From positions 38,323,473 to 38,387,472 of the forward strand of contig CM049319.1 of assembly GCA_026874595.1 (NCBI GenBank): DNA of 64,000 nucleotides. Direction: 5' to 3'. Position numbers and translations under genes: made by a program. This stretch comes from Sipunculus nudus. Its lineage: Eukaryota > Annelida > Sipuncula > Golfingiida > Sipunculidae. The notes under the pieces are model-generated. The model was not told where the DNA came from. It did no database searches and saw nothing but the letters and a program-made list of their open reading frames with translations. How positions within the stretch are numbered: position 1 is the first letter of the stretch; each line of letters begins with the position of its first letter. This document shows, piece by piece, positions 61,501 through 64,000 of the stretch.

Positions 61501-63756
61501 CTATAACTGATCTGACATTTTCTTACCGTTTTTCGCCCTATATGTTCCATTTCTTTATTATTTACTTAATTCGGGAGATAGGCAGGCAAGAAGCCCCCGT
61601 TGTTAGGCCCGACAGCCATGGCACATCGGTTTCAGGTTAAATTAAAAGTACATGCGTGTCACCAATTGAAGACTCTAGTAGTAGACATATGAACCACTCA
61701 GAAAGCGCTTTCTCGGTTGCTATGCCATGACTGTCGGACCTAACGACGGGGGCGTCTTGCCTGCCTATTTCAAATATTAAGTAAATAATAAAGAGATGGA
61801 CCATATAGTGTAAAAAAACCCTAGGAAAATGTCAGATAAGTAATAGTTATAAGGAAATGACCCAGGAAAGTTACAAATTCAACTACACTAATAGCAATTC
61901 AAGCGCCTGTACTGTAACTAACAGATTACAATGCTATACCTTTGTTCTGTGTACCGTATATTTATGACTGCAGAAGCGGATCCAGGGGGAGGGTCCAGGA
62001 TATCCGGACCCCCTCCCCCTTTTTCTTATTCCGGATCAACCTTTTTTAAGAATTTCAGACAAAACTTTGCGGCCTAGACCCTCCCCCCTTTTCCGGACCT
62101 TGGGACCTTTCTTTAGGTTGTTCATTAGTCCTCCTGCTTTGGACCCCCCCCCCCCCCTTCCGGACCTTGTGACCTTTCTTTAGGTTGTTCATTAGTCCTC
62201 CTGCTTTGGACCCCCCCCCCCCCTTTTCCTAAATCCTGGATCCGCCGATGGACTTGAGCCTTGACAGTGTGTGTATTAAAACTGAAATATGTGTCTTCCT
62301 TTAGGTAGTCTAGCTACAGAACTAGAATCGTCCGACTCCTTTAGAGATAATGCAATTATGAATCCGAGCAGTGTGGATCTAAATGTGAGAATGTTTCTGT
62401 TTCACAGGGAATGCCTATGCTGATCTATTTCGGGGCTGTGCTGTCCATCCTGTACTATTTCGGTATAACACAACGCATCTCTGCCAAAATGGGCTGGTTC
62501 TTCCAGGCGACGTTAGGTACCACTGCTATTGAGTCACTCAGTGTGTCTGCCAATATCTTTTTAAACGGGGTAAGTCCATTCATAAACTGGTTGTATTCGC
62601 TGTGATGAGTTGTCATTCTGGAGACAGAATGCACAGTATTCCTTCTACCTGAATAATTAAAGACCCACTATTAATATATAGAGCTGTTTTTTTTCTAAAC
62701 TGTATGAACCATCTAACTACTTATAGACTGTACAAGCAAGAGGAAAATTAAATAAACATATCAGTGTGAATTCTAGGACTGTACTTTGAAAATGTCGAGG
62801 ATGACCGTTCTCCTAACGAGGCGCACCTCATTTCGTCAGTGCCCTCTAGAGGGCAGGGTTAAAGTTACTGCCGTGTGATTGGCTGCGTGGTATTCATTGA
62901 TTGACAAGTGGCAGAACAGGACGGGAAGACATCTGTGCTATTGGAGTATGGATCGTTACTTATAGGTGTGTTCCTTTTTTTAGATGGACATCATGCTGAT
63001 GTTCAGACCGTACCTTCACCTTCTGACGAAGTCCGAGTTCCACACATTTCTGGTTGGCAACCATTCAACGGTCGCGGGATTTATCTTTGCTCTGTTCGTT
63101 CTGTTTGGGGTGAGATGACACTTCATGATCTCTGCTTTAACACCTTAACGTATCTGGCAAACCTCTTAACATATAATCTTGATGCACCGTCAATATTAAT
63201 AATTAAAATGCCGTAGACGTGGATTGATTTTCATGATAATTCGTTACTGACATAATAAGAGCTCATTTTTTATATCAGGATATGTATCATGTGACGGTGT
63301 ACTGTTAAATCAAAAGCGTTAGGTCCTGCTATGGTACAATATTTTTTAAGGGGAAGTAAAAATTTATATATGTCAAGTAAAAGCTAGATGTTTCTTGCCA
63401 GACTGGGCAAGTGCTTTTCAAAACTTAACGTCGAACCTTGCCCCACCGTGACCACCTCCGCTTGCTTCGCCAATGTCCGTAAATTTAGCCGGCACTCAAA
63501 TCTGTCTAGCTGTAACCCTCTGTGTGACCATGACAGAGGTTTGTTGTGCACTCTATTATGAAGACCTGTAACAAGTTAAAACTAGCGTCCATGCATATAG
63601 AATGATCATTTAAATTCTATGGTAGGCGCCTCCCGAGCACCTGTTGTCGGCGGCCGTGATGAGCGCTCCTGCCTGCATCGCTATCGCCAAACTCAACTAC
63701 CCAGAGACTCAGGAGTCCAGGCTTAAAACTAAAAAAGATGTCAACTTTGAAAGCGG
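58114..63756 (+). CDS. SLC28A-like: SLC28-family concentrative nucleoside transporter (CNT), N-terminal part, exons 1-6 (3' end outside window)
   Basis: CNTs are plasma-membrane Na+(H+)/nucleoside symporters. Six exons join in phase (464+142+195+162+126+131 bp) into about 406 residues. In order they show a cytosolic tail, TM1 (about 83-101), TM2 (about 108-127), WRPVVVGFTMQFVMGILVLRW, EGAAAVFGDP, GMPMLIYFGAVLSILYYFG, GTTAIESLSVSANIF, FRPYLHLLTKSEFHTF and HLLSAAVMSAPACIAIAKL-NYPET. All are diagnostic of animal CNT1/2/3. The nucleobase-contacting hairpin-1 loop, usually (G/S)QTE(A/S)PLL, reads NGMDIMLM at residues 320-327 with equal length, so this paralogue may have altered substrate or ion use. 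The Glu of AIESLSV is kept. The remaining exons (second hairpin and C-terminus) lie right of the window. Confidence 0.94.
58891..59032 (+). CDS. SLC28A-like: SLC28-like exon 2
   Basis: Acceptor TTGTTTGCAG, donor GTGGGC. It completes Trp155 and reads FLVPAVFLLLIMYLIFSVIE then EFRQLQSISGMVVIIALTYL then FSKHPDK. The SKxPxK edge before the conserved WRPV is typical of CNTs. Confidence 0.92.
59033..60994. repeat. SLC28 intron 2 with a 35-bp minisatellite (about 59840-60680, about 23 units)
   Basis: The unit is CATCAGAACATCCGTAATTC plus ATCTTCGTGTTGAGC, strongly diverged, with frames of SxHQNIRN type on plus and ARKRITD type on minus. The left part of the intron (59033-59839) shows nothing recognisable. 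Confidence 0.9.
60995..61189 (+). CDS. SLC28A-like: SLC28-like exon 3
   Basis: 65 codons, phase 0; acceptor GCTGATCAG, donor GTGAGT. VRWRPVVVGFTMQFVMGILV, LRWRPGYEIVKWLSDQITTF, IGYSNEGAAAVFGDPFMLFH, PFVFV. It corresponds to the CNT TM with W-R-P-V and the FxxYxxxGAxxVFG motif. Confidence 0.95.
61421..61918. repeat. Long inverted repeat (hairpin) in SLC28 intron 3: ~200-bp arms, ~100-bp loop
   Basis: The left arm (61421-61622) and right arm (61722-61918) pair through TTATTTACTTAAT, GGCAGGCAAGA, CCCCCGT, ATGGCA and outward through TAACTATAAC, GGGTCATTTCC and GGCGCT. Identity is roughly 80-85% by eye, highest at the inner ends. This is the structure of a hairpin-type MITE. Confidence 0.85.
61976..62251. 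mobile_element. GCGGATCCAGG-family element with inverted ends
   Basis: Starts GCGGATCCAGGGGGAGG and ends CCTGGATCCGCC, so the termini are inverted repeats. The interior has C homopolymers and a tandem duplication of 'CTTTAGGTTGTTCATTAGTC'. Related copies lie at 41117 (truncated) and 28380-28470 (end only). Confidence 0.75.
62408..62569 (+). CDS. SLC28A-like: SLC28-like exon 4
   Basis: 54 codons, phase 0; acceptor TTTCACAG, donor GTAAGT. GMPMLIYFGAVLSILYYFGI, TQRISAKMGWFFQATLGTTA, IESLSVSANIFLNG. It ends inside hairpin 1 at residue 321. The TxESLSV-xxNIF block is conserved, but the usual V-(G/S) before Q-T-E is L-N-G. Confidence 0.95.
62984..63109 (+). CDS. SLC28A-like: SLC28-like exon 5
   Basis: 42 codons, phase 0; acceptor TTCCTTTTTTTAG, donor GTGAGA. 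It starts MDIMLMFRPYLHLLTKSEFH then TFLVGNHSTVAGFIFALFVL-FG. RPYL..(L/M)TKSE.H and STVAG match CNTs, while the first six residues replace T-E-A-P-L-L. An earlier in-frame acceptor is excluded by a stop codon immediately before the exon. Confidence 0.92.
63626..63756 (+). CDS. SLC28A-like: SLC28-like exon 6
   Basis: 43 codons plus two bases; acceptor CTATGGTAG, donor GTAGGT. APPEHLLSAAVMSAPACIAI, AKLNYPETQESRLKTKKDVN, FESG. It matches the conserved HLL.ASVMSAP..(L/I)A.AKL..PE(T/V)E block and leads into the loop before the ESG/(D/E)A.N.(L/I)EA region encoded downstream. Confidence 0.94.
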
Positions 63757-64000
63757 GTAGGTTTATACTTACTTATTTCAAATACATGTATGTTGTACAC
63801 TACAGAAAACTGTTGCAGTGGTATATCTTTCAATATCAGCCAGACTGTTGATATATCAGTTATTTAACACTCACGTGCAGTAACCAGCATCAACATCATA
63901 GATTACATGTTCTTGTATTTGATTTCGAAAAATATCCTTCACTTGATTCAGAATCTGACGCAACTGGCGTTTTCACTTGATTCTGTTATCACATAGTTAG

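Overview
This is eukaryotic, AT-rich, intron-rich and heavily repetitive DNA. It most likely comes from a mollusc, probably a bivalve. The repeats point that way: pearl-like / Helitron-like non-autonomous elements built from tandem core units plus an ACGG/GACA microsatellite and hairpin ends, together with many minisatellites. I cannot name the species.

Two protein-coding genes are supported by conserved peptides bounded by canonical GT/AG splice sites. (1) On the minus strand, the 5' part of an SBF1/SBF2 (MTMR5/MTMR13) gene runs from its start codon at 30303 leftwards off the window. Five exons lie at 30303-30249, 6939-6854, 4583-4326, 2989-2887 and 2187-2071. They join in phase into about 206 residues of the N-terminal DENN module. 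Intron 1 is 23.3 kb. A TISU-like ATG with a five-codon upstream ORF lies just upstream of the start codon. (2) On the plus strand, the 5' part of a concentrative nucleoside transporter gene (SLC28/CNT) starts at 58114 and runs off the right edge. Six exons are present (58114-58577, 58891-59032, 60995-61189, 62408-62569, 62984-63109, 63626-63756), giving about 406 residues. Its nucleobase-recognition loop, normally Q-T-E in CNTs, reads G-M-D.

Layout: 1-7 kb, SBF exons 5 to 2 between repeats, including an 89-bp tandem array made of degraded copies of the 3' half of SBF exon 2. 7-30 kb, SBF intron 1: copies of a 1.6-2 kb dispersed repeat, pearl-like elements, PIF/Harbinger-like MITEs, a 2.05-kb TIR element and a MULE transposase remnant. 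30.3-58 kb, the divergent intergenic interval: LINE remnants, a 3-kb inverted-arm structure, a 4.5-kb satellite of 41-bp monomers (about 110 copies), and further arrays with 52-, 42- and 37-bp units. 58-64 kb, the SLC28 gene, with a 35-bp minisatellite in intron 2 and a long hairpin in intron 3.

The two genes diverge from the central interval. SBF is a membrane-traffic/phosphoinositide scaffold and SLC28 is a plasma-membrane Na+/nucleoside symporter; nothing here links them functionally. No CRISPR array, rRNA or convincing tRNA was seen.
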